Shown in pieces: positions 13,176 through 21,826 of a stretch of 22,807 bases of DNA (its first letter is position 1; each line of letters opens with the position of its first letter). Position numbers and translations under genes: made by a program. The notes under the pieces were generated by a model, which made no database searches, was not told the DNA's origin, and saw only the letters and a program-made list of their open reading frames with translations. The DNA lies in the NCBI GenBank assembly GCA_910586425.1, contig CAJUHL010000024.1, positions 1 through 22,807 on the forward strand. Reading direction: 5' to 3'. Source of the stretch: an uncultured Bacilli bacterium. Its GTDB lineage: Bacteria; Bacillota_I; Bacilli_A; RF39; UBA660.

Positions 13176-16100
13176 ATGAAACAATTTAAAGAATTAGACA
13201 AACGACCAGTGAGTCAAGTAGAAACTTCTATTTTGGAATCTTGGGGGAGTATCAATCAGATGCATGATGCTCAAGTTGCCAAAAATGAAAATAGCGAAAC
13301 ATTTGTATTTTATGATGGACCAGCTTTTGCCAATGGTTTTCCGGGATTACACCATATGGTTGCCAAAAACTTAAAAGATTGTATTACCAAATATCACGTA
13401 ATGAATGGTAAAAAAGTCATCCGTAAAATTGGATGGGATACCCATGGATTACCGATTGAAAATCATGTGGAAAAAAAATTAGGAATTTCTTCTAAAAAAG
13501 AAATTGAGACTTTGGGAATTGAAAAATTCAATGAAGAGTGCCGTCATAGTGTAAGAGAAAATGAGGCAGCATTTACCAACTTGACTGCTAAAATGGGACA
13601 ATTTTTTGATGTCGAAAATCCTTATTTGACCTATAAAAATGAATATATTGAAACCGAGTGGTGGATTTTAAAACAAATGTTCCAACAAGATATGTTTTAT
13701 GAAGGGACCCGAGTAGTACCGTATTGTCCGCATTGTGGGACTGGACTTGCAACCCATGAAGTTGCACAAAACTATCAGACAGATACAGCTATTACTGTTT
13801 ATGTCCCATTCAAGAAAAAGAATGAAGATGTATATTTCTTGGTATGGACCACAACACCTTGGACGTTAATTGCCAATGTGGCTCTTTGTGTCAATCCAGA
13901 AGAGGAATATGCTTTGGTAGAATCCAAAGGAACAAAGTTTATTTTAGCCAAAGCGTTAGTGGAAAAGGTACTTGGGGAAGAGGTTAAAATCATAGAAACC
14001 TATCAAGGGAAAGATTTAGAATATCAGGAGTATGAACAATTGATCCCATCTTTGTCTGTTGACCGAAAAGCGTTCTATGTAACTTGTGATTCCTATGTAA
14101 CTATGGATGATGGAACTGGTATTGTTCATATCGCACCTGCTTTTGGAGAAGATGATGCAAATGTTGGGAAACGTTATGATTTGCCATATATAAACCCAGT
14201 AGGTAAAGACGGATGTTATACAGAAGGGTTATGGACTGGAAAATTTGTACATGATGTCAATGAAGAAGTAGTGGATTATTTGAAAGAAACTGGAAAATTG
14301 TTCAAAAAGCAAAAATTAGCTCATGAATATCCACATTGCTGGCGTTGTGATACTCCACTTTTATACTATTCTATGCCAAGTTACTATATTAGGGTGAGCG
14401 AAATGACCAAGCAATTGGTTGAAGCCAATTCTAAAGTGAACTGGTATCCTGCTTATGTTGGGGAAAAACGCTTTGCCAATTGGTTGGCCAATGCCCGTGA
14501 TTGGAATGTATCACGTAGTCGTTATTGGGGGAGCCCAATCCCTTACTTTAAGTGCGAATGTGGTCATGCCCATATGGTAGGTTCTATTGCTGAATTAAGA
14601 GAGCTTTCTGTAGAAGAAATAGGTGAAAATTTTGATTTACATAAACCATATATTGATCAAATTCATTTGAAATGTCCAAATTGTGGTGAAAAGATGACCC
14701 GCATTCCTGATGTGTTAGATTGTTGGTTTGACTCTGGAGCAATGCCTTTTGCACAATATCACTATCCATTTGAAAACAAGGAATTATGGGAATCACAATT
14801 TCCAGCTGATTTTATATGTGAGGGAATTGATCAAACCAGAGGATGGTTTTACACCTTGATGGTGATTTCTACTTTTGTCAAAGGATGTTCGCCATTTAAG
14901 AATGTTTTGGTCAATGATTTATTATTAGACGCGGAAGGAAAAAAGATGTCTAAATCACGTGGTAATATTGTCGAACCATTTACAACGATTGAAGAATATG
15001 GTGCGGATACAGTTAGATTTTATCTGCCTTATGTATCCCCTGTGTGGACGCCTCTTAAATTTGATATTGATGGATTAAAAGAAGTTTATTCTAAATTCTT
15101 TAATCCTCTTAAAAATACTTATAATTTCTTTGTAATGTATGCTAATATCGATGGTATTGATACTGATTTGTGTCAAGTTCCATATGAAAAAAGAGAGGAA
15201 ATTGATAAATGGTTGTTATCTAAATACAACCAATTGGTTCAAAATGTACGTGATTCATTTGATGAATATGATTTGAATAAAGTAGTACATTATTTATCTT
15301 CTTTTGTTTCAGAAGATTTATCGAATTGGTATATCCGTCGTAATCGAAATCGATTCTGGGGTAGCGAACTAAATGATTCAAAGAAATCTGTTTATATGAC
15401 TACTTACGAGGTATTATTAGGACTATCCAAATTGATGGCACCAATTACCCCTTTCTTATCAGAAGAATTGTACCGCAATTTAACAGGCTTGGTATCTGTT
15501 CATTTGGAAGAATATCCACAAGTAAATTATGATCTCATCAATTCTCATATCGAACAAAAAATGGATTTGGTCAAGAATATTATTTCAATTGGACGTTATG
15601 TACGTGAAGAAACTAAAATTAAAGTACGTCAGCCGCTTGCACAAGCTTTACTGGATGCTAAAAATAAGGATTTGATTTTAGATTTGATTCCGCTGATTGA
15701 AGAAGAACTGAATATCAAAGAAGTGATTTTTACGGAAGATTTGAATGCTTATATGAATTTTTCAGTAAAACCAAATTTCAAAGTAGTAGGAAAAGTGTTT
15801 GGCTCTTTGATGAAAGAATTCCAAACGAAATTAGAAATGTTATCTGCGAGTGAAGTTACAGAATTACAAAAGGGAAATTCTATTGTAATGAACATTGGAG
15901 ATGAATCAAAGGAAATAATGCCTGATATGGTAGAAGTTCGTATTTCTTCGAAAGAAGGCTTTGATGTAGGTATGGAAAATAATCAGTTCATTATATTGGA
16001 TACCACTTTAACAGAGGAATTGATTGCTGAAGGAATCGCTCGTGAAATTGTATCTAAGGTTCAAAATTTAAGAAAACAAAAGGATTTCAATATTGTAGAT

Positions 16101-16271
16101 CGTATTCATTTATCGTATAGTGGAGATGCTGAAGTAACCAAAGCCATTCAATGTTATAAAGAATTTATCCAAAATGAAACACTTGCCGATACAATAGAAG
16201 AGAAAGCAAGCGGTGAATGTTTTGATATCAATGGACATGAAGTGACATTAGAATTAACATTGGTGCAATAA
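13176..16271 (+). CDS. ileS: Isoleucyl-tRNA synthetase, type 2 with GXHH signature
   Basis: Charges tRNA-Ile. The 1031-residue protein has the class I catalytic core with the first signature at FANGFPGLHHMVAKN (G57-L58-H59-H60) and KMSKS at 590-594; the CP1 editing domain (about 190-400) with TTPWTLIANVAL and GIVHIAPAFGEDD; zinc-binding pairs CECGH (about 459) and CPNCGEK (about 500), preceding DCWFDSGAMP; then the helical anticodon domain (about 650-820) and a C-terminal extension. Length and motif order match the eukaryote-like type 2 enzymes rather than the roughly 920-residue type 1 enzyme with a terminal zinc finger. The active-site signature is G-x-H-H, not H-x-G-H: the first and third residues are exchanged. 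This is the variant described for mupirocin hyper-resistant type 2 IleRS. ATG 13176 follows GAGAGGAA. It is T-box regulated and appears to be the only IleRS here. Confidence 0.96.
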   Translation: MKQFKELDKRPVSQVETSILESWGSINQMHDAQVAKNENSETFVFYDGPAFANGFPGLHHMVAKNLKDCITKYHVMNGKKVIRKIGWDTHGLPIENHVEKKLGISSKKEIETLGIEKFNEECRHSVRENEAAFTNLTAKMGQFFDVENPYLTYKNEYIETEWWILKQMFQQDMFYEGTRVVPYCPHCGTGLATHEVAQNYQTDTAITVYVPFKKKNEDVYFLVWTTTPWTLIANVALCVNPEEEYALVESKGTKFILAKALVEKVLGEEVKIIETYQGKDLEYQEYEQLIPSLSVDRKAFYVTCDSYVTMDDGTGIVHIAPAFGEDDANVGKRYDLPYINPVGKDGCYTEGLWTGKFVHDVNEEVVDYLKETGKLFKKQKLAHEYPHCWRCDTPLLYYSMPSYYIRVSEMTKQLVEANSKVNWYPAYVGEKRFANWLANARDWNVSRSRYWGSPIPYFKCECGHAHMVGSIAELRELSVEEIGENFDLHKPYIDQIHLKCPNCGEKMTRIPDVLDCWFDSGAMPFAQYHYPFENKELWESQFPADFICEGIDQTRGWFYTLMVISTFVKGCSPFKNVLVNDLLLDAEGKKMSKSRGNIVEPFTTIEEYGADTVRFYLPYVSPVWTPLKFDIDGLKEVYSKFFNPLKNTYNFFVMYANIDGIDTDLCQVPYEKREEIDKWLLSKYNQLVQNVRDSFDEYDLNKVVHYLSSFVSEDLSNWYIRRNRNRFWGSELNDSKKSVYMTTYEVLLGLSKLMAPITPFLSEELYRNLTGLVSVHLEEYPQVNYDLINSHIEQKMDLVKNIISIGRYVREETKIKVRQPLAQALLDAKNKDLILDLIPLIEEELNIKEVIFTEDLNAYMNFSVKPNFKVVGKVFGSLMKEFQTKLEMLSASEVTELQKGNSIVMNIGDESKEIMPDMVEVRISSKEGFDVGMENNQFIILDTTLTEELIAEGIAREIVSKVQNLRKQKDFNIVDRIHLSYSGDAEVTKAIQCYKEFIQNETLADTIEEKASGECFDINGHEVTLELTLVQ

Positions 16272-16276
16272 TTTGT

Positions 16277-16302
16277 AAAACAGGAATCAGTCCTGTTTTT
16301 TC
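16277..16302 (+). terminator. Terminator of ileS
   Basis: AAAACAGGA (16277-16285) pairs perfectly with TCCTGTTTT (16291-16299) around ATCAG, followed by further T. Confidence 0.85.
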
Positions 16303-16313
16303 TTTGCAAAGTA

Positions 16314-16322
16314 TGGTATACT
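16314..16322 (+). promoter_or_regulatory. Extended -10 promoter of the YfhO-family gene
   Basis: TGGTATACT, preceded by GTA, again the GTATGnTATAnT pattern; the -35 position falls in the ileS terminator T tract. Confidence 0.5.
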
Positions 16323-16348
16323 GGAGTAGAATTGTGATAGGTGAGTAT

Positions 16349-18838
16349 ATGAAGAAACAAGATAAGAAATATATTGGAATTATGGTATTATTGATTGTAA
16401 TATTAGGAGTAATATTTTTTCTTTCCCCTTATGTATTTGGTTCTAAAACCGATTGGTTGGGACAACATATTGCTTTTCCAGATTATTTTAGAAACCTTTT
16501 TTATGAAACTGGAAATTTTTTTCCCTCTTTTTCCATGCATTTAGGAAGTGGGCAAAATATTTTCAACTTTTCTTATTATGGACTTTACAATCCCATTATT
16601 GTATTTTCTTATTTATTTCCTTTTATTTCTATGAAGGATTATATTGTTTTTACTAGTTTACTTGGTATTTTGGTATCAATGATATTACTTTATTATTTTT
16701 TAAAAAATAAGTTTCAGTCTTCTACTGCCTTTCTATGCTGCCTTCTTTATTTTTTGGCTTCCCCTATTATCTTTCATGCCCACCGTCATATTATGTTTGT
16801 CAATTATATGCCTTTTTTGATATGGGGACTGATTGCGGTCGATCGTTATTTAGAAAAGAAAAAGATAGTAGGACTTACTATCAGTGTCTTTTTAATGATT
16901 TTGACAAGTTATTATTATAGTATTGGTGGTATTTTGGTACTTGTTATTTATGGTATTTACATCTGGTTAAAAGACAATAAATTTCAATTTGGTATTTTTA
17001 TAAAAGAAGGAATTCAATTTTTGCTTCCCATTATCACAGGTATTTTATTAGCAGCTTTCTTTCTATTACCAACAGCATATTGTTTACTAGGTGGCAGAGA
17101 AGGTGCAAGTCATAATATCTCTTTGGTTTCATTATTTCTTCCAACAGGAAATTTGGATAGTTTACTTTACTCTTCTTATTGCCTTGGAATCACCAGTATT
17201 TTCATTTTTGCTTTGTGGTATTTTATCACATATCCTAAAAAACAACATAAATGGTTAGGGATTTCTATATTATTCATTTGTTTTCTTCCACTTGTTGTGT
17301 ATCTGTTAAATGGAACTTTATATATTCGGACAAAATCTTTGATTCCTTTTCTTCCTTTAGCACTTTATATGGTTGCCTTCTTTTTGGAGGATATGCTAGA
17401 ACATAAAAAGATAAGCCTTTTTTTTGTAGTTGCTTTTTGCTTTTTTCACCTTTTTCTATTATTACGAGGTTTTACTTCTATTCGTTATTATCTTGATTTA
17501 TTTGTGATGATATTCGCTTTTCTTTTGTATCATCGTTATGGTAAAAAGTGGCTTGTTATCGTTCCCTTATTAACCTGCGCTTTCATTGTTTGTCTTTGTG
17601 CCAATTTGAAAGAAGATTATGTTAAAAAATCATATTCTGATTTTTCTACTAAAACATTGATTCAAAATATCCAAATGCAAGATAACTTATGGAGAACTAG
17701 TGCGCAAGTAAATACACTTTATGGAATTAACCAAATTTATAGTAATCATCACTATAGTACTTCGCTTTATTCTTCTGTCTATCATGCTGATTATTCTACT
17801 TTTTTTAAAACTACATTCGAAAAAGCTTTACCATATCGCAATCAATTGATTTTAGGAACAGCAAGTAATCTTCCTTTTCAGGTTTTGATGGGAGAACGAT
17901 ATGTTATTAGTACATGTCAAAAAAATTTCATTGGTTATCAAAAGATAACTTCTGAAGGGGATATTTGTTTGTATGAAAATCAGGATGTATATCCGCTTGG
18001 GTATGGCAGCAGTCAAATTTTATCGGAAACAGAATTTCAGGAACTATCATATCCTTATTCGATAGAGGCTCTTTTACATACCATAATTGTAAAGGATTAT
18101 CCCTCTACAGTAATGGAAACACCACGGATTCAAGAAGTTCCTTTTGAATATCAATCTAGACAGATTGGGGAACAGATTCAAATCCAAAAATCTTCTAATG
18201 GATATACTGTAACCGTAAATGAAAAAGACAAAATGATATATACGTTCAAAGAACCAATTCATAACCAATTGTTATTCATTGACTTTTATGTGGAGGAAGA
18301 ACCTTCTTGTAAAGATGGTGATTTGAGTATTACCATTAATGATATCACCAATAAACTTACCTGTTCTAGTTGGGAATACAAAAATGAAAATCATCGTTTT
18401 GCTTATGTGTTATCTGAAAGTGATTTAGAACAGTTGGAGGTTACTTTCGCGAAAGGAAATTATAAACTGAATGATTTTCATATCTATGTATGGAATTATG
18501 CAGATGTCAGCCAAAAGAAGGAAGAATTATCGCCATTTTTACTGGATAAAGATAAAACCACGAAAGATAAAATACAAGGAACAATTGCAATGAAAAAAGA
18601 TGGCTATTTTGTATTATCAATTCCATATGATAAGGGATTTCACATTTCTGTAGATGGAAAGAAGATTGCATATGAAAAAGTAAATACTGCATTTTTAGGA
18701 TTTCCTTTAAAAAGCGGTCATCATTTGATTGAAATTACATATGAAGCACCATATTTCCAACTCGGAAAAACGATTAGTGTGGTAACACTTGGATTTTTCT
18801 TTCTTTATCTTGTGATGTTAAAAAGGTATCAAAAATGA
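16349..18838 (+). CDS. YfhO-family polytopic membrane protein (GT-C-like)
   Basis: An 829-residue membrane protein of the YfhO family, which is thought to use lipid-linked sugars to decorate wall or lipoteichoic polymers. The N-terminal half (about 10-460) has a dozen hydrophobic spans; after the first span comes the loop GSKTDWLGQHIAFPDYFRN with the D-x-x-x-Q...P-x-x-R pattern and LGSGQNIFNFSYYGLYNP (family G-x-G-x-x...YY..-x-P), where the catalytic acid of GT-C enzymes usually lies. The C-terminal half (about 460-800) is an extracellular beta-rich domain, closed by a last span TISVVTLGFFFLYLVML and a basic KRYQK tail. The start is ATG 16349 with AGGTGA (16339-16344 region) upstream; the longer frame from 16304 begins upstream of the promoter. 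Monocistronic, flanked by terminators. Confidence 0.85.
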   Translation: MKKQDKKYIGIMVLLIVILGVIFFLSPYVFGSKTDWLGQHIAFPDYFRNLFYETGNFFPSFSMHLGSGQNIFNFSYYGLYNPIIVFSYLFPFISMKDYIVFTSLLGILVSMILLYYFLKNKFQSSTAFLCCLLYFLASPIIFHAHRHIMFVNYMPFLIWGLIAVDRYLEKKKIVGLTISVFLMILTSYYYSIGGILVLVIYGIYIWLKDNKFQFGIFIKEGIQFLLPIITGILLAAFFLLPTAYCLLGGREGASHNISLVSLFLPTGNLDSLLYSSYCLGITSIFIFALWYFITYPKKQHKWLGISILFICFLPLVVYLLNGTLYIRTKSLIPFLPLALYMVAFFLEDMLEHKKISLFFVVAFCFFHLFLLLRGFTSIRYYLDLFVMIFAFLLYHRYGKKWLVIVPLLTCAFIVCLCANLKEDYVKKSYSDFSTKTLIQNIQMQDNLWRTSAQVNTLYGINQIYSNHHYSTSLYSSVYHADYSTFFKTTFEKALPYRNQLILGTASNLPFQVLMGERYVISTCQKNFIGYQKITSEGDICLYENQDVYPLGYGSSQILSETEFQELSYPYSIEALLHTIIVKDYPSTVMETPRIQEVPFEYQSRQIGEQIQIQKSSNGYTVTVNEKDKMIYTFKEPIHNQLLFIDFYVEEEPSCKDGDLSITINDITNKLTCSSWEYKNENHRFAYVLSESDLEQLEVTFAKGNYKLNDFHIYVWNYADVSQKKEELSPFLLDKDKTTKDKIQGTIAMKKDGYFVLSIPYDKGFHISVDGKKIAYEKVNTAFLGFPLKSGHHLIEITYEAPYFQLGKTISVVTLGFFFLYLVMLKRYQK

Positions 18839-18848
18839 TATCTTTTTA
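18821..18848 (+). terminator. Terminator of the YfhO-family gene
   Basis: AAGGTATC (18823-18830) pairs with GATATCTT (18837-18844) around AAAAAT, followed by TTTT. The stem includes the last codons of the gene. Confidence 0.7.
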
Positions 18849-18877
18849 TTGTGGCGAACAAAAATTCGTGTTATAAT
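18849..18877 (+). promoter_or_regulatory. Promoter of recG
   Basis: TTGTGG (18849-18854), 17-base spacer, perfect extended -10 TGTTATAAT (hexamer 18872-18877), 19 bases before the start codon. Confidence 0.6.
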
Positions 18878-18896
18878 AAGAAAAAGTTGGTGATAT

Positions 18897-20891
18897 ATGA
18901 AACAGTTAGAAGAATTAAAAGGCCTTGGACCGAAAGGCTTAAGATTGTTAAAGCAATTAGGAATTCACACTATTTCTGATTTGGTTCATTATTATCCTTT
19001 TCGGTATGATATGTTAAAACGTACCAATCTAGATGATGCAAAAAAGGATGAGAAAGTAGTGATAGATGGGGTGATTGAAAGCTTTCCAAGTGTATTTCAT
19101 ATCAATCGGAAATTGGATAAAATGGATTTTAAAATGAATGCGCAGAATCATTTATTGCGGGTTACGATATTTAATCGTGGTTTTTTAAAAACACAATTGT
19201 CAATTGGAACCAAAATTATTGTAATAGGAAAATATGATCCAATTCATAATCATATTGTTGCTTCAGAATTACGTTTAGGAAATTTAGAAAAAGAAACCAT
19301 TGAACCTGTCTATCATACTGTATATGGTATTTCTAGTAAGCAAATATCCCATTATATTGGTATTGCACTTCAGGACTCTATTGATACAGAAGATTATGTA
19401 TTGCCAATTTACCAAAAAAAATATGGTTTTTTAGAGAAGGTCAAAAGCATTCGTATGGTACATCAGCCAACGAATGAAATGGATTTGAAAAAAGCAGAAG
19501 AACGAATTAAATATGAAGAACTATTTTTGTTTATGTTAAAAATGAATTATCTCAAAAATAATAAGCAAAATAAAATTGGATTAAAAAGAAGTGTTGATTA
19601 TCAAAAAGTACAAGAATTAATGGATAGATTGCCTTATACATTAACGGAGGATCAAGAAAAAAGTGTTCAGATGATTTATCAAGATTTGATGTCTCCCATT
19701 CGAATGAATCGATTATTACAAGGAGATGTAGGAAGTGGAAAAACGGTAGTCGCCTTTATTGCGTGCTATATCAATTATTTAAGTGGCTATCAAAGTGCTT
19801 TGATGGCACCAACGGAAATTTTAGCAGAACAACATTATCAAAATGCGATATTACTTTGTAAAAATACTGGGATGCGAATTGGTCTTTTGACGGGAAAAAT
19901 GAAAGTAAAAGAAAAACGGGATATATATGATAAATTAAAGCAAGGAAATATAGATTTCATTATTGGTACGCATGCTTTGTTTACAGAGACCGTTGCATAT
20001 GCGAATTTAGGACTTGTCATTACTGATGAGCAACATCGTTTTGGTGTAAATCAAAGAAGTAGTTTAAAAAATAAGGGTATTACCCCTGACATTTTATATA
20101 TGAGCGCGACTCCAATTCCAAGAACTTATGCTCTTACGTTATATGGAGATATGGATATTTCTAGTATTCGTACGATTCCAAGGGGAAGAAAACCTGTGAT
20201 TACAAAGATTGCTTCTCATCGTGATATGAAACAGGTTCTGAAAGAAATGTATGAACAAATGAAACAGGGACACCAAATTTATGTCATTGCTCCTCTGATT
20301 GAGGAAAGTGAAAATAGTGATTTTGAAAATGTGAATGAGCTTTCAGAAAAGATGAATAGGGCTTTTGGTAAGGTATTTCATATTGGGATGTTACATGGAA
20401 AGATGAAATCTGATGAAAAGGAAAGTGTAATGAATCAATTTGCAAATAATGAAATACAAATTTTAATTAGTACAACAGTAGTAGAAGTAGGGGTTGATGT
20501 CCCGAATGCAACAATGATTGTTATTTTTGATAGTTATCGTTTTGGTTTATCAGCATTACATCAGCTACGAGGACGTGTTGGTAGAAGTGAATTTCAATCA
20601 TATTGTATTTTGATGAGTGAGCGAGAAACAGAAAGACTGCAAATTTTAACACAGACCAATGATGGATTTAAGGTAAGTGAGGAAGATTTTTTATTGCGTG
20701 GTAGTGGTGATTTATTTGGGGCAAAGCAAAGTGGCGATATGGTATTTCAAATGGCTAATTTAAAAAACGATTTTAATATTTTATTAAATGCGAAACAGGA
20801 TAGTGAATTATTTTTAGAACGATTCGACAAAAAAGATTTTTTGTCAAATAAAATTATGAATTTAATTGAAAAATCAATGGATTTAGATTAA
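18897..20891 (+). CDS. recG: ATP-dependent DNA helicase RecG
   Basis: Branch-migrating helicase that regresses stalled forks and processes Holliday junctions. The 664-residue length is near the family's usual 680. N-terminal wedge domain (about 1-230) begins with the helix-hairpin-helix-like LKGLGPKGLRLLKQLGIHTISDLVHYYPFRYD and an OB fold (VVIDGVIESF). Helicase lobe 1 carries Walker A GDVGSGKT (276-283), a TGKMK motif and DEQH box D377-E378-Q379-H380 followed by RFGVNQR, and motif III MSATPIPRT. Lobe 2 carries TTVVEVGVDVPNATM, HQLRGRVGRSEFQSYC and the C-terminal LRGSGDLFGAKQSG region typical of RecG. ATG 18897 has GGTGAT upstream. In many Firmicutes recG is near fapR/plsX; here no such genes follow, and a small RNA and a mobile element begin downstream. 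Confidence 0.96.
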   Translation: MKQLEELKGLGPKGLRLLKQLGIHTISDLVHYYPFRYDMLKRTNLDDAKKDEKVVIDGVIESFPSVFHINRKLDKMDFKMNAQNHLLRVTIFNRGFLKTQLSIGTKIIVIGKYDPIHNHIVASELRLGNLEKETIEPVYHTVYGISSKQISHYIGIALQDSIDTEDYVLPIYQKKYGFLEKVKSIRMVHQPTNEMDLKKAEERIKYEELFLFMLKMNYLKNNKQNKIGLKRSVDYQKVQELMDRLPYTLTEDQEKSVQMIYQDLMSPIRMNRLLQGDVGSGKTVVAFIACYINYLSGYQSALMAPTEILAEQHYQNAILLCKNTGMRIGLLTGKMKVKEKRDIYDKLKQGNIDFIIGTHALFTETVAYANLGLVITDEQHRFGVNQRSSLKNKGITPDILYMSATPIPRTYALTLYGDMDISSIRTIPRGRKPVITKIASHRDMKQVLKEMYEQMKQGHQIYVIAPLIEESENSDFENVNELSEKMNRAFGKVFHIGMLHGKMKSDEKESVMNQFANNEIQILISTTVVEVGVDVPNATMIVIFDSYRFGLSALHQLRGRVGRSEFQSYCILMSERETERLQILTQTNDGFKVSEEDFLLRGSGDLFGAKQSGDMVFQMANLKNDFNILLNAKQDSELFLERFDKKDFLSNKIMNLIEKSMDLD

Positions 20892-20930
20892 ATTGGGATT
20901 GTAAAGCGCTGATGAGCTTGCAAATAAAGA

Positions 20931-20959
20931 TTGACTTTATGACAATAAACTTATATAAT
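20931..20959 (+). promoter_or_regulatory. Near-consensus promoter of candidate sRNA C
   Basis: TTGACT (20931-20936), 17-base spacer, perfect TATAAT (20954-20959). Together with the rubrerythrin promoter it is one of the two best promoters in the window. Predicted 5' end is about 20966. Confidence 0.75.
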
Positions 20960-20965
20960 TATCAT

Positions 20966-21065
20966 AGCGTGATGATATTCACGCTAGGTACTCTTACGGA
21001 ATAGAGTGTGAGAGTACTCAACCAAAACCCCCTGAAGTCCAGCAGAAATGCTGGACACTTTTTTT
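20966..21065 (+). ncRNA. Candidate small regulatory RNA C with exposed CCCCCU
   Basis: About 100 bases with no start codon plus SD. Three helices: AGCGTGA/TCACGCT (20966-20972 and 20979-20985, perfect); GTACTCTTAC/GTGAGAGTAC (20988-20997 and 21008-21017, one G-U) with loop GGAATAGAGT; and terminator GTCCAGCA/TGCTGGAC (21037-21044 and 21049-21056) with GAAA loop, followed by seven T. Between helix 2 and the terminator lies an unpaired stretch, AACCAAAACCCCCTGAA. This is the layout of trans-acting Firmicutes sRNAs of the RsaE/RoxS kind, where C-rich single strands bind ribosome binding sites; homology to a known sRNA is not claimed. It lies directly after recG, on the border of the decayed mobile element. 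Confidence 0.7.
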
Positions 21066-21116
21066 ATCCCTTTATTTATAATGGTTTATAACATTTCATA
21101 TTTTTAAAATATGCCT

Positions 21117-21137
21117 TTATGTAACAGTTATGTAACA
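21117..21137. repeat. Tandem pair of TTATGTAACA
   Basis: TTATGTAACA occurs at 21117-21126 and 21128-21137, an 11-base period, in the AT-rich stretch between sRNA C and the integrase remnant. Apart from this pair and the terminator at 21172 the 21066-21213 stretch holds nothing I can name. Confidence 0.5.
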
Positions 21138-21171
21138 AATTTAGGCTTTTTTGGAAATTTAAACATAAAAA

Positions 21172-21211
21172 AATAAGGAAACTAGCATAATAATATACCA
21201 GTTTCCTTATT
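21172..21211 (-). terminator. Terminator of the integrase remnant unit
   Basis: Perfect 12-bp inverted repeat AATAAGGAAACT (21172-21183) / AGTTTCCTTATT (21200-21211); on the minus strand it is followed by TTTTTTATG, directly after the C-terminal integrase tail. Confidence 0.75.
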
Positions 21212-21213
21212 CA

Positions 21214-21826
21214 TTATAAACTCATTTCATAGTCATCATTGTTTTTTGTAGAATCAATTTCAATATTGCTTTTTGCATTCTCATTTAGATTATCAATAAG
21301 TCCTATGATCTAGTGGGACAGCATTACCAAATACAAACCAATTATCATTATAATTTGTAAACTCCATAACTTTTTCTTTAAGTTCTTTTAGATCATTTAA
21401 CAACTCTTTAGGAATAGGTAGTGTTCTATTACTTGTGAGAGTTTTAGGACTTGTTATGATATATTTTTTACCATTTACATTGTCCGATAACCCTTTATTG
21501 ATTCTAATTGTACCATTTGTAAAATCAATATCATTCCAATTTAATGCCCTTGCTTCGCCTTTACGAAGTCCACAAAAGTATAAAGTTTTAAATAAACATT
21601 TAAATGTTAAATCTTCTTCTACTGAAATAAATTTGCTAAATTCTTCATAAGTCCAAAATTCCATTTCTTTTTTAATTTCATTTGGATTTGTAAAATTAGT
21701 CATTTTAGGATATATTTGATTGAAATTTAACCCATACCACTTTGTACCAAAATTCATAATTGTTTTTAAAAATTTGTAAATATAATTTCTAGTCCTATTT
21801 GATAAAGGATATTCTAAAATCATCAC
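21214..21826 (-). pseudogene. Tyrosine recombinase (integrase), truncated and internally deleted
   Basis: Remnant of a phage/ICE-type tyrosine recombinase. The open part (21293-21826, 177 residues) carries the end of the core-binding domain (SNRTRNYIYKFLKTIMNFG) and the start of the catalytic domain: FCGLRKGEARALNWNDIDF with catalytic Arg88, and SPKT with Lys128. It then stops. The second half of the active site (H-x-x-R, H/W and the nucleophilic Tyr) is missing. One frame over, immediately after the stop, an open tail IDNLNENAKSNIEID ... DDYEMSL runs to a TAA at 21214-21216 and looks like the original C-terminus, so about 100 codons were deleted with a frameshift. The N-terminal arm-binding domain is also absent: the ORF begins inside the end of the ATPase gene. 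It cannot be an active integrase. Confidence 0.8.

Noticed and set aside
16304..16348. Upstream start of the YfhO-family gene adding 15 residues
   Set aside because: The codon lies upstream of the -10 box at 16317-16322; AGGTGA places the start at 16349.
20966..21065. tRNA gene or CRISPR tracrRNA
   Set aside because: No cloverleaf, CCA end or T-psi-C arm; no cas genes, repeat array or anti-repeat in the window.
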